Below are positions 24,441-36,357 of a stretch of 64,000 nt of DNA, in pieces. The translations under genes and the position numbers were made by a program. The stretch's first letter is position 1; the number at the start of each line of letters is the position of its first letter. Origin of the DNA: Amborella trichopoda (lineage: Eukaryota; Streptophyta; Magnoliopsida; Amborellales; Amborellaceae); NCBI RefSeq assembly GCF_000471905.2, contig NW_006500103.1, positions 3,868,506 to 3,932,505 on the forward strand, given 5' to 3'. The notes beneath the pieces are model-generated. The model was given only the letters and a program-made list of their open reading frames with translations, made no database searches and had not been told where the DNA came from.

Positions 24441-24777
24441 AAAGTCTTAGTGTAAGGTACTAGGCTAAAAGTTAAGAGGAATAGATTCTGCCCTATCCGG
24501 CCCTCCAAGCTGCCTTTCACACTACCACCACCGTCCCCCTAGCCAACTACCATTGGAACAAAGGTCGACCGCATAGACAGAACTGGTTGTGATCACGCCC
24601 CTTGCCCGCCAAATCCGGAACTAAAGTCGTGTCTAAAAATCTCTATCGATAGCCTGGCATGGGCTCGATACTTGACCCCTTCCTCCCGAGCCTTAACCCC
24701 TCCCCCCCCCCCCTCGGCCTTCCGTCCAGCCTTTCATTTTCGCCTATAGGCGTTTTGTAGTATATATATATGTATAT

Positions 24778-25238
24778 GGGAAAATTTCATACAGAACCCT
24801 AATTCCCGATCATATTTCATGGTAGGCCCTCCTTCTATTTTTCATTCAAGCCGCATAACAAAATCCGTAAGGATTTCACTGTACCTCCTCATCTCTTATC
24901 TCCCTCATTCATTCACTTTGGACCATTAAAATGAGCCCCAACAAACCTTTTTATACCATTTCAACCCAATATCAGAGAGATAGGGAAAGTCCCCGCCACA
25001 TACATGTTATGTTTGTGGCAGTTTATTGAATAGACCCACAACAGATAATGCAATGTTTGTAACACTTCCTCATGAAATTTTTTTCGTCACAGACCTGGCA
25101 TGTCTATGACGGTACCGCCACAGATATATTAGGTCCGTGGCAGTCATTTTATCTATGCCGTTTGATTTTTTCTAACAGTAATGAGCCTATAGGCGAAATC
25201 ACTGTAGTATTTCACCTATAGGCATTGCGTAGTATTTT

Positions 25239-25240
<2 letters not shown>
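24778..25240. mobile_element. TIR element between (TA)n runs
   Basis: It begins GGGAAAATTTCATAC after a TA run and ends with CACCTATAGGCATTGCGTAG TATTTTCC before another TA run. It contains stem-forming motifs like CGTCACAGACCTGGCATG / GTCTATGACGG that recur in the 26518 element. Left and right ends match only weakly, so it may be a composite. Confidence 0.45.

Positions 25241-25270
<30 letters not shown>
25241..25270. repeat. (AT)15 microsatellite between two elements
   Basis: Thirty bases of pure AT dinucleotide separate TATTTTCC on the left from GGAAAACTC on the right, the ends of two neighbouring elements. Confidence 0.95.
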
Positions 25271-25272
<2 letters not shown>

Positions 25273-25516
25273 AAAACTCTTCCCAACACCTATAGGTGAA
25301 AATGAACAAATATTTTGCCTACCCTCATCACCGTCAAAAGTTCATCGCACGGTCACGATTATCAAGTAGTATTTTATTTTTTATTTTTTATTTTTTTCTA
25401 CAAATCAAAATGACCTAAAATTTAAACTTACTTGTAGTACATCTTTGGTGTAGGTCACTACCCAAAAATAAAAATAAACAAAAAAACCAATTAATACCGT
25501 ACGAAAAACCGAAATT
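25271..25516. mobile_element. Foldback element left half, cut by assembly gap
   Basis: GGAAAACTCTTCCCAACACC and the following 200 bp closely match the left arm of the element at 23462, including TTCATCGCACGGTCACGATT. It runs into the gap at 25517. Confidence 0.7.
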
Positions 25517-25632
25517 NNNNNNNNNNNNNNNNNNNNNNNNNNNNNNNNNNNNNNNNNNNNNNNNNNNNNNNNNNNNNNNNNNNNNNNNNNNNNNNNNNNN
25601 NNNNNNNNNNNNNNNNNNNNNNNNNNNNNNNN
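25517..25632. other. Assembly gap (116 N)
   Basis: Unknown bases. Flanked by repeat ends on both sides, so its true length is uncertain. Confidence 0.99.
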
Positions 25633-26023
25633 GGGAAAAGTTTATATAAGGTTGGGTTGCAACCTTAAAATGTAGAATCACATGTGCACCTCAAAAATCT
25701 ATCGAAAATATTGTTTTAATTTTGAAAAAATACTCTAATCGATCATCTCGACATCGAGATGTATGAAGATGAAAAAAAGGTTTTTGAGTCCCGAAAATAG
25801 TGCATCTTGTAACACATTATCTAGACCATCCATTTTCAAGATTTTCATATATTTATAGATTTACTTAATTTTAGCCATTTTTGGAATTTAAAATTTTTTA
25901 ATTAGGTATGAAAATAGATTTTAAGATAATACTAAGAATTTTTTACAACAAAATTACTGATAAAATTTTAAGGTGAGCCTTAATTGGATTGTTTAAGGTT
26001 GCAACCTTATAGAAACCGCACCC
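25633..26023 (+). mobile_element. MITE family A copy, AAGGTTGCAACCTT subtype
   Basis: It starts GGGAAAAGTTTATATAAGG right at the gap edge and ends TATAGAAACCGCACCC. The subterminal palindrome is AAGGTTGCAACCTT on the right and its near copy GGGTTGCAACCTT on the left, differing from the GAGCCGAGGCTC version of other copies. The left target duplication is lost in the gap. Confidence 0.85.
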
Positions 26024-26034
26024 TCTATATATAT

Positions 26035-26508
26035 GGGAAAAGATGGGATTAACCCACTAGCTCATATGAACATATAAGCGCAATGTCTCAGATTGAATCT
26101 GGGCCGATCTTATGATCACGGGTGTCTGGTATTGTTTAAATTTTACTTTTTTTTCTTTTAAAAATCCAAATCACTTAAAATTTTAGGCGTGTGTTCATCA
26201 AAAATAGGCGAATCTTCTAAAAATATCAAAAAAATATTCTACATGAAATAAATTAACCAAAAGATCCCCAAAATATTCTGGGGTATTTTGGTCATTTTAT
26301 TTTTCACGAATATTTTTTTTATATTTTTATTAAGTGTGCCTTGATGAGAAAAACAAACACCTAAATTTTAAGTTATTTGGACTTGTAGAAAAAAAACTAA
26401 AATTCAAGCACTACGGGACATCTGTGATTGACAGATCGGCCCATATTCAATCTGAGTCGTTGGGCTCATATGTTCATATGAGCTAGTGGGCTAAGCCCAT
26501 CTTTTTTC
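26035..26508. mobile_element. Foldback element between (TA)n runs
   Basis: The left arm (TTAACCCACTAGCTCATATG, then AACATAT) and right arm (ATATGTTCATATGAGCTAGT, then GGGCTAAGCCC) are inverted repeats of about 35 bp with few mismatches. The centre has the conserved hairpin near 26255-26296 (CCCCAAAATATTCTGGGG). TA runs flank it at 26024-26034 and 26509-26517. Confidence 0.8.
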
Positions 26509-26517
26509 ATATATATA

Positions 26518-26832
26518 GGAAAAGTCTTAAAAATGCTTATAGGTGAAGTGCTACAGTGTTTCGCCCCTGTCACGGACATGCTATGTCTGTGATGGTTATG
26601 CCTAAAAACCGCCATGCACCTACGAGAGCCGTGGCGGTGCCTCCATATATTTTGAGTCAAATTTTTGTGAAAGAATCTCGTCACGGGATTGTTATGGCTG
26701 TGACGGATCGCCACGGACATGCAAAGTCTGTGACGGTCTTTAATACACGTTGTCTGAGAAAATCAGACCTCGCCGAGCCTATAGGCAAAAATACTGTTCA
26801 CTTTCACCTATAAATATTTTGCAGTCTCTTCC
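26518..26832. mobile_element. Foldback element between (TA)n runs
   Basis: Left end GGAAAAGTCTTAAAAATGCT then TATAGGTGAA; the right end read in reverse gives GGAAGAGACTGCAAAATATT then TATAGGTGAA. The interior has repeated small stems built on CACGGACATG / GTCTGTGACGG. (AT)11 follows at 26833-26854. Confidence 0.75.
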
Positions 26833-26854
26833 ATATATATATATATATATATAT

Positions 26855-27300
26855 GGAAAAAGTTGGTGTAGGCTCACTAACCTACAACCCCATATGAGCC
26901 CAACAATCTGACAGTCACTAACCTACTTTAATTTTAATTGTTTTTCTACAAATTCAAATCATATGAAACTTTAGACATGCATTATTCTCATCAAGATATA
27001 TCTGATAAAAATATGAATAAAATAATTTATAAAAATTAAATTAACCAAAATACCCCCAAATATGTCGGAGGTATTTTGGTCAATTTATTTTTTGCAAATT
27101 ATTTTTTTGATATTTTTTTTGGATTTTTCTATTTTTAAAGAATGTAAGCTCAAATTTTCAAATGATTTGTATTTATATAAAAACAAAACATAAAATTCAA
27201 ATAAGAAATGCTATTGTGATAATTGGATCGGCTCTGTTTGAATCTGGTCTATTGGACTCATATGTAACTGTACTCTAGTGGGTCTATGGCAATTTTTTCA
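26855..27300. mobile_element. Foldback element between (TA)n runs
   Basis: Left end GGAAAAAGTTGGTGTAGGCT, CATATGAGCCCAACA; the right end read in reverse gives TGAAAAAATTGCCATAGACC, CATATGAGTCCAATA: an imperfect TIR of about 55 bp. The conserved centre hairpin (ACCAAAATACCCCCAAA ... GGAGGTATTTTGGT) is at 27043-27082. A CA/TA run follows. Confidence 0.75.
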
Positions 27301-27339
27301 ACACACACACATATATATAACAATCATAAAACAAGCAAA

Positions 27340-27520
27340 GAACTATGTTCGTGAATATGAAAATAAAAAAGATTTCGAGTCCTAAAAACATTGTATCTTG
27401 CAACACTTTATCTGGACCGTCCATTTTCAAGATTTTCAAGTATTTATAGATTTACTTGATTTGAAATATTTTTGGAGTTTAAAATGTTATAATGGAGATG
27501 AAAATGTTGGAATATTTCTA
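27340..27520. mobile_element. MITE family A internal fragment
   Basis: The core motifs TTGTATCTTGCAACACTTTA and GGACCGTCCATTTTCAAG are present, but neither terminus can be found. Confidence 0.6.
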
Positions 27521-30500
27521 CATTAACCTATGTGGAGTTTTATGCAAACTTAGAAATGTTCCTATTTGAATTTATTAGACAAACTTATATAGTCAGTGAC
27601 CGGTGGAGTCATGAAATAACTAGAACAGTGGCATTCTTTAGCTTGCCATGGATGGTGGGAAAGTATGTTGAAAGCTATCAGATTTTCTAATGGTGGGTGA
27701 AACGGGCTTAATAGGGAAAGAAACAATTTTTCAAGTACTTCAATGGTAAAAGACCTTCCTATTATTAGGCACGAATAGTCTCTTTCTTAGGACAAAAGTT
27801 GTCCCTTATTTATAAAAATCATAAGTGTACCTAAAAGTTTTATAGGCCAATTTGTATTTGGGATACATAGAAATAAAATGTCTAATGCTTTTCTTGGCAA
27901 ACCAAATGCACGGGGATAGCAGATCTGAGAGCAGAAAAGTTGCCTTCGTTTAAAGAGAGAGATAGCAAAACAAGAGTAGATTATATGAAAATTGAGTATG
28001 TAAAACTGTTGTCCAATTCGAAATATGAAGAATTGTGATTTTTCGATTCTCGACTTCAACGAGTTGTGACTCTTCGATTCTCGATTTTGACAGTCATAAA
28101 ATGGCTTGTCAGTCAGCATAACATACATGCAGCTGAATGCCGAAAGTCACAATGGTACAGGTTCATCCCTTACTAGTGGTGAATCCTACAAAATTGTAGT
28201 GTTCGTGAGGACCACCTCGTGGGAGTTCCCATCACCCACTATTATAATCTCTCTCCGGTGGGAAAGCACAAACTGCATCATCCAAGAAGTGCAAAGTGTA
28301 TCTCAAGTGCCTTTGCGCCCACAGACACATGTGAATATGGCATGCTCTGCATAAGCAAAAGCAAAAGCAAATGCAAATGCTAGTGAAGAAGAGAACCACG
28401 GTATAAACTTCACTTTCATTTTTTCATTCATTCAATAATGTGGGACTAAAAATTTAAAGTTGAACAATAAAATAAGACAGATTAAGCTTTTCCAAATATT
28501 ATGGGTTTGAACTCGTGATCCGACTAGTCGGATCGCCGAGTGGTGCTTTTACCAGTCTGGTCCAACATAAAAACTAAAGTTGATAAAAAAAATCAGCCAA
28601 AATCAATGTTTAAACGATTTTGACCAGTCAAATCAGCCGGTTTCAACTGTTTCCACCAGCTAAATAAAGTTGGAAAAAAAATGTCAATATATTTCATACT
28701 TTAACCTATTCTATTTTTTTTCTTTTCCTATTATCAAAATTTTGTCCAATCGATTTGCCCAGTACCTGGACAGATTTTGTCTAGACCAAACTCCTTATTG
28801 GTTCGGTGATCGATCTGATCCTTATAATACTCATTGCGAAGAATATTATTTTGAAATACCGAAGCAAAGACATTAATCAAAACAGGTAATGTAAAGAGAG
28901 ACCAAACCATTACAAAAAGAGGCTTGCTACTGATGAAAAATTGGAATGATCTTCGGTTTCATTTTGGACTAAGTGATGGCTCTCTTGCAAAGGTTGTGGA
29001 TCGATTATTGGCGTGGAGAAAGCCAGTTGAGAACAACTCGTACGAGTCAGTTTCGCTACAATCAATCATGATTGCCTACTATCGTTTCCAAACATTATCA
29101 TTGTACTACCTGCAATATTGCTATTGCCAACCTTCGATGATTAATGTACTGTTGTTTGTCTTCTCGCTTTCCCTAGATTCCTTTTGATAACATTTCTCTC
29201 TCCCTGAGATGATTTACACTACTTCAGATCTAAACCCTATGAAATGAGAAACTTCATTTCATATATGATCCCTTCCATGTACTAGAAATTAGGGTTTTAA
29301 AACCCCGAATGGGGATCTGAATTGCTCACCTACTGCACTGTTCCGGACTAGCGAACCAGTAAAAATTTGGAAGAGAAATAAAATACTAGCACTAGCAATT
29401 TTTGGGTGGATACCAGATAGCCCACCTATTGATTTTGATCATTATCTGTGATTTTTTGTCTAAATCGGTATTTTCTCAAACACCAATAACAATATTTTAA
29501 TAACTTTTCTCTTTATTGTCACTTATATAACTTCTCAAAATAATAAAAAAACCAGGTTTTTTCGCATCAAGTTTAAGATAATTCTATTTCTATGGATTCA
29601 AAGGCAATGTTCCACTTTAATTTGAAGTGCAGGAAAGACTCTTGCCTCTCAAGATTATTATCATCATCGAAGACTTATGACTTTATCCCAACTAATTGAG
29701 GTCAGCTACATGAATCTTGTTTCACTATTCTACAGTATCAATAGTTATATCGCGCCCTAGCATAAGTAGATAACAAAAGATTCAGGATTCATGGTAGGAT
29801 ATGACAAAGTTTTATACTAGCTACCTAACGTACGCAACACACCTCCTTTATCCAAGGTTGGGACAGGTTAAGGGAAAGTTTAAGGTCTCCACCCTTATTA
29901 AGCTAATAACTTTAATAATTATTTTCAAATTATCCCCTTTAATTCGACATGTCACAAAGAATACATCGTTTCATCATTCTACATTGGATTTGGCATTTCA
30001 TTTTTTTGATATTAGAATGCCTGAGATTGTCTGCTTTCAAAGATAAAGTTAGTATAAGCGGCTCTCTCTCCAAATAAACGACCAAAATTGGAAGTTTGAA
30101 GAGAATATGCATGGCTGATTTCCATTTCAATCAAGATTGATGAGGTTTGCAGAATTCTTTTCTATCTTTTTTTTTTTTCCTTTTTCACACACACGTTAGA
30201 TAATGATCTTTGAGCAATCGGGCATATCGAACAGTATAATCTAGATGGTACACATTAGATAACGATCTAGATGACACCAACAATGGTATGCATATTTGGC
30301 AACTTTTTTTTTTGGCACATTATGTTTTAATTTTATTTGGAGCACCTAGATGCAGTGCACATATGCCCATAATTTGGAGGCCATCAAACTCATTTAAATT
30401 TTAAAAGTAAAATGATAAAAACCTAACATGCAACTCCAGCCATCCATGTCACCTAGATTCAATTTAGACGTCTGCCTACTATTTTATATTTTATATGTCA

Positions 30501-30686
30501 CGTGCGCACACACGCACGCACACACCCACACGCACGCACGCACACACACACACGATGTGGTTCTTGCCTAGAAGATGTGTGCTGCGACTAACATTTGCAA
30601 AAGCATGTGTATAACCTTCCCATAAGGGCAACTTTGTAAACCAGCCAAAAGACATTTACATCATGGCATTCCCAGTATGTAGACAT
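27521..30686. other. Intergenic, 3' of the KANADI gene
   Basis: Several short frames are open (for example 28106-28354 plus and 28924-29187 plus), but none resembles a known protein, none shows adjoining exons, and composition is that of the surrounding DNA. 28330-28380 has AAGCAAAAGC-type slippage. Confidence 0.4.
30506..30554. repeat. CA/CGCA microsatellite
   Basis: Alternating ACGC and ACAC units form an impure purine-pyrimidine run just beyond the KANADI stop codon. Confidence 0.85.
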
Positions 30687-33600
30687 TTAGCATTTAAGAA
30701 GTGCGAGTTCACTTGTAGTTTCTGAGTAATCATTTTGCCAACTTTCCCTTCCCAAAGTAAATTCCAAATTAGGCAATTTAGAAAGCAATCTTGAAGAAGT
30801 TAACTGTGGAGATGGATAAGAGCTGGAATGCCACTTCTCAGCTTCCTCATGATATGAATCACTAGCTTCCTTGTATTTGTCAACCTAAACCAAGAAGCAC
30901 AACAACTAAGACAGTTCATATTTCCATGAACAACAATTATGACAGTAAATATTTTTGGTTTTAAATTGTAGGACAACAATCACTCTGTGTTCGTTCAATT
31001 ATACGATATTATGACAGAAACAATTTTCTTGCCAATATTTATTTTTCATTAAAGAAAGGTTATAAATGTTGGTCAAAAAATATTTAGGGGTAGCAAGTTT
31101 AGAAATTTTGCTAAATTTTAGTTTGAATTGTAATCTCATATTTCAAAAACAAACTGACAACATAAAAAAGAATAGTACAATTAACATGTAGCTAAATTTT
31201 GAGTGGTGTTCCAATTTCAACAAATCGATTAAAACTCCACATCAACCTTTTAAGCAAGTGTAACGGTTTTTTGTGATATAGATTGAAAGCAGACAGAAAA
31301 AGCCCAAGGGAATATTGTTCATACCTCAACTTCTAAATTTGTATACTGGTTTGTCTCTGCTTGAGAGTAAATTGATTCATTTTCCTTTGTTAATGAGTCG
31401 AGCCAAGATCCCCTACACAGTGTAACATATACAGTAAATATTGGGAGTAAAGAGACATCAGGAAAGTGTTAACACATAAATACAAGCCAGGATAGTGTAT
31501 TGTGAAGTTCAAGGGCAAATCAGTGTTGAAATGCTAAACAACCTTTCAAGAAATGACAATCAATCACATTCATCCTAATGAATTGATATTTTATATAACC
31601 GATCTGAAATATCTAGGAAAGATCATCAACTTACTTTGAAAGTAATGGAACTAGGAGATCCCATTCACTTGAAGAAAGAAACAGAATTGAATATATTCAG
31701 GGTACAAATCAATATGCATTAATATTGTGAATGATTTTGATGATTGCAAAAGAAATTAAGTTGTGCTTATTCGTAGGATATCCATAACTACTTCAATAGG
31801 ACTGTTTACGAATCACAGTTCACAATGACTGACTCAGACAGATAGTCGGCACACTACCCATCGGTCAATACCAAAAACCGGTGGACTCGCCGCATTCTAA
31901 ACTGTGTTACGAACTACAAGATGCAAGCATTATTCTGATACTGCCCAAACTCTTTCACAAGGTACAGCCTCTCCAATGCCACATGGATTTTGGCATAAGT
32001 TATATATAGAATTAAACTTGGAACTCAAATGCAAACAACCCAAATCCAAGTGAAATCAGTTAAATCTAATGAGTAGAAACTTTCAAGATGATGCTAAGAC
32101 TGAAATAGTTATAAACCTAATTCCCCAACCATAGGAAAGCTTGCCGTGAACTGACCTTCTTGAGAAAACCATAAATTTCAATTCACATTCTTTGAAATCT
32201 TTATTAATTTGGGTAAGTACATATAATATCATGTATTTCTTTTATCACCTTTCTCTCCAACTACTGATTGTTGCTGAGTCTATTCTATAATAGGGATGGC
32301 AACGGGTTGGGTGGCCAGACCTGGACCCAGACCCTGACCCTGTACCTGAATAGTGTTCAGGTCAAAAATTTAGACCCCAACTCAACCCGTGGGGCCCAAT
32401 TTTTAGACCCATTCCCAGACCCAGTTCGGGTCAACCCCTGGGGTCCAGGTCCCCTATTGTATAGCTATCTTGACACTTTGCCCTTTGGGTGCACTAGCTG
32501 AATTTAAGGGCCTTTGCATTCTAGCCCAGAAACCAAGAGTCCAAACATGCTCAACCTTCGAAGAAACTCATTGCAGCTCTCAAGAAAGCCATTGGTTAAA
32601 GCATATGCTACCACAAATGGCTCACATCTCACCTCTCTCTAGGGTTTTCCACCATGCCCATGGTTTTAGGCTATGTATTGACCTATTTCCTCAACCCTTA
32701 AACCTTCCAACAGGAGGCCTTAACAAATTCCAACACTAAACCACATTAACTTGGTAACAACATTCAGACCGCAGAATCCTATGCTTGTCCTAAAGAGCAT
32801 TATATATTTCCAACACTATGAACGTCGACCCACTTCTTTTTTTTAGGGGGTATTCTTAGTACCTTCACAAGCATAAGAAATATGCGTCACTTTATAAATG
32901 ACATACAATCATTGATAACTCACTCTCAGTTGTCAGATCAAGATTAAGAAGCTTTATATTTCCATGGACATATAAATGACATACAATTGAAAACAAATGG
33001 AAAGGATTTGTTTCATTTGTGCAAGCTTTTCAAGTGCGGCGGCACATAATTTAAATACGTATGGAGACACACAGTTATCCGATCTTATCCAATCTTGATC
33101 AAAAGTGAGTTAACAACAACGTCATGTATTAACTACAACATGACCGGATATCCGTCCACAATATTGTGGACAGCTTCACTCCCATCTGTCCAAATCAAGG
33201 TCAAATAGTCGGGGGGTCATCGAGCTGGTGATATAATAATCCGTGGCTGGAAACACTTGGAAGTTTCCGTTCTTTTTGGTTGCTCATTGTAACTTGCATA
33301 AACCTAATGAAAGGGAATGAATCACCCTAGTGGGGCACCTAGTGTCACAAGTAAAACGGCTATTTCCATTTGAAAGCACACCAAAACGTAAGTAAACTAC
33401 TAAAGAAATAACTAAGAAAGGCTAAAAGGGCTTTGCGAAAAAGAGATGGAGTACGTTGCATAACCGACTCCACACATCCCAATGCGTTAACAGTTAAAAA
33501 ACTAGTGTGAAGTCAAACGTATCAACTGGAAATAATATGCAATTGCAATTTCATACCATGAACCCATCCCAATGCATCTGAATCTATATAGAATAATTAA

Positions 33601-36357
33601 ATGCAAAAGCAAAACCAAACTTTTCATACAAATACAGGCTTAAAAGCAAAAAAAGCCATGACGAGCAAAGGTTGTGAAAAAGGTATTAAACAAATCCTCA
33701 CAGAAATATTACAAAAAGGGATTAGTGGAACATTTGCCTCTTACAATAAATAATAATGGGTTTCAAACTTTTAATGCCAAACATTCCGTGAGTGTTAATA
33801 GAGCCCATAAATTAAAAAACCAAAACGTATGCCTAATAAAAAAAATTGTTTTTCTCTATGGAAGAATAGAACCTTTTAAGCCTAAAAAAAGTGATTAAAA
33901 GAGTATACACATGAATTGATGGGTTTCAAACATAAAATCATATTAAAGAGAACCACAACTATGGGAAAGAAAAAACTTAATCTCCTTATGCTTCCAAGTG
34001 GAGAATCCATAAGAAATGAAAATCCAATTATGGGCAAGCAACATTTGTTTTTGGGTAGATCAAACTGGATTCAAACTATAGAAGTTGTGCTCAAATTTCC
34101 TTAAAGAAGCGGACTAAATAATAACAATAATCATCATCATCAGTTTTACCCTAACTAATATGATGATACATCATATTTAATTAATGATGATGGAGATAGA
34201 ATCAAGTCCCTACCTTAAAATATGGCCTACAGACCACAATTCAAACCCATGGCACAATTGAAGGAGATATGTATTTACAGAAATATGTAAAATGCTGCTG
34301 TACGTTGGAGAACACAAAGGGACAAAACATTGCCTATTAATGCTAAATTTTTTGGCTTCTCTCCCTCTTGTCTCTATGGCTTAAGCATACGAATCATTAC
34401 TTATCCCATCTTGAAAAAGGAAAACAATTTTCTTGGATCATTGGTTCAGCAAACGAGATCTAATATTTCAACAAACCCAATTATTTTTACTAGTTCATCG
34501 CATATTATTTAAACGAATGAGCCTACATAACAGTATAAATCCAGCAGCCCAGATCGATGGATACAAAAAAAAGAAAAGAAAAAAAAAGAAAGGCAAGCAT
34601 TCAAGAGCGAAAGATCCAGAAAATGAAGGCATTGCCTATTAAAAATTTTGGGTTTTTTATTTTTTACTTTTGATTTTTGGGAGGAAGTAGGGGTCTAGAA
34701 TTCACTTTTTACTTAGTTCTAAGGTTTCATAGGAGGAGTGAGATTCAACCATCAAGATCAAGCAACAAAAACACACATAATCAAAAAATCATGTCAATCA
34801 GAAACAACAAAAAGTCAAGGTAGTGCTTAGACTTTAGATAGAGAAAGGCCATTACTAAGATGGCCACATGGTCCCGTACCACCCAACTGATGAACACAGA
34901 GCGCTCATTTCTAGAGAGAGAAAGACAGACCTCGAAACTACATGTGAAGGTACGTTCTCAGAGGAGAAGAAATGGTTGGCTCTCTCTCTCAAGAAACCAC
35001 CACTCTCAGGTTGAGAAACCCTTGACCTCTGCCTCAAGCCCATCTCTGTCGGCCCTTGACCTGAAACCATAATCACACAGAGCCATTGCTAGAGCTTTAT
35101 CAGACACCCATCCAATAATTCCACTATAGAAAGATCTCTACAAAGTCTCCTAACCCCACATGATAGATAGTACCAGTAGATCCAAAACCAAAGAAAAGAA
35201 ATGAAAAGGTAGAGAGAGGAGTGTAGAGAGAGAAAGTATGGAGGGAGAAAATGAAAGGAGGGGGAAAACCAAAATACCTGCCCCCTTGTCGGTGCTCTTC
35301 ACTGTGCGATACATCTGCAAAAACACCCACACATAACAAAAAAGTCTACATTGTAAAGATTACTCAAAGATGCCATTTCGTCCTAATCCTACCCTACATA
35401 GAGGAAAAGAAAAAAAAAATTGGAAGGCCCACTGTAAATGCAGTACAACTATTAGTTTATTTTTACCTGTAAATGACTCTTGACATGGGCCAGCGTTAGA
35501 TCTTTCACATTCATTAGCTCCAAAACAGACTTGGGTGTTGCTCCTGTTCAAATTTTTAGAGAGAGAGAGAGAAACAGCTTAGTTAGCTGGTTATTAAAGA
35601 AAAAGAAACAAATGGGTTCTTAGTATTATAACCTTAACATATGTAGGATGATAGAGCTTGCATACTTAGAGAGAGAAAGAAGAGAAAAAGTGGTAATTCC
35701 TGCTATTACTTAAGACTTTAAGGATCATGTAGCTTACACAGTTGGAGGAGAAAGAAGAAGGAAAAGTGGTCTTTTGACCTTAGACATAAGCATCACATAA
35801 AGGATAACCAGGAATTATGATTTAGAGAGAGAGAGAGAGAGAGAGAGAAGGGATATTTGAAGCTTAGAAATCTGCTTACTCTCGTGACCACCAAGGAGCT
35901 CGACAGCATGCACAAAGTGGGCGTGGAGCGTGGTGGTCCATCTCATCCTCGGCGCTCTCATGCTCCTCTTACTGCCACAACTCATGATCCTCGAATTCCT
36001 CTTGAAGTCCCTTCCTAAAGCTGGTAAATGGTGGTGAGATCCAAGCCCCAAAATCACGGCATCTCCATTAAAAGAATCAGTGAAAGGAAAAGAAGCATTT
36101 GGCCCTCGTCCAAGAAACTCAGAGGCCTTATCATTATCCGATGAGACCATATGCATCATCAAACGATGGTGCAGCAGAAATGGTGATTCCTGGCTATTTT
36201 CACTGCTTGTTCCAGAATTAGTGGTTGGAATATGGTCGCCTGATAATCTCGATAATGGGTGCCATGCCTCTTCAATGGCCATCTCTAGATCCATCTGAGA
36301 TGGTGGGCTGATCTGTAGAGACAGATCAGGAAAGACATGCCCAGCCCTCATGTCCAT
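30687..36357 (-). CDS. KAN4: KANADI-family GARP transcription factor (KAN4/ATS-like)
   Basis: This is a nuclear DNA-binding regulator of the KANADI clade, known for abaxial identity and, for KAN4/ATS, integument development. Exons on the minus strand: 36357-35880, 35543-35467, 35314-35278, 35060 to about 34931 or 34954, 31667-31635, 31412-31325, 30884-30687 (stop TAA). Exon 1 starts MDMRAGHVFPDLSLQISPPS, with the PDLSLQISPP motif typical of KANADIs, and ends in the GARP domain (RMRWTTTLHAHFVHAVELL). Exons 2 and 3 continue it with ATPKSVLELMNVKDLTLAHV, KSHLQ and MYRTVKSTDKG. LHAHF in the helix and STDKG point to the KAN4 branch. The last exons give LPNLEFTLGRESW and end ELALLKC. Phases agree at all junctions except the exon 4 end: the 34954 donor (GTACCT) leaves the wrong phase for exon 5, while a weak donor after 34931 fits, giving about 346 residues; a missed small exon is the alternative. 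Intron 4 is about 3.3 kb and contains a hAT MITE. No disabling mutation was seen. The product family is certain; the exact paralogue is likely. Confidence 0.85.
32291..32456. mobile_element. hAT-type MITE relic in KANADI intron 4
   Basis: It starts TAGGGATGGCAACGGGTTGG, a terminus common in plant hAT MITEs, and ends GGTCCCCTA, with many GACCC repeats between. Flanking 8-mers TTCTATAA and TTGTATAG agree at 6 of 8. The right terminus is shortened. Confidence 0.55.
32457..34930 (-). other. Remainder of the large KANADI intron
   Basis: No further exon in phase with the flanking exons was found. Short plus-strand frames (33674-33898, 33916-34104) are not recognisable and are taken as chance. Confidence 0.5.

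Larger units (their letters stand above)
23462..24760. mobile_element. Foldback element with captured sequence
   Basis: The left end follows a (TA)n run and has CACCTATAGGTGAAAATG; the right end has CATTTTCGCCTATAGGCG followed by another (TA)n run, an inverted match. Inside, 23505-23865 is itself a foldback (TTTTTACAAATTAGAATGAT against its reverse near 23800) around a conserved hairpin at 23679-23718. Between the inner right arm (about 23866) and the outer right end lies about 0.87 kb of clearly GC-richer, non-palindromic DNA. I read this as sequence picked up by the element, or as a second insertion between two element halves. Confidence 0.5.

Noticed and set aside
24140-24740. Possible continuation of plastid DNA with tRNA genes around the ycf1 piece
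   Set aside because: I looked for the plastid tRNA-Asn and other neighbours of ycf1 and could not recognise them.
28106-28354. 82-residue plus-strand frame
   Set aside because: No recognisable motif, no flanking exons, and only moderate length; expected by chance.
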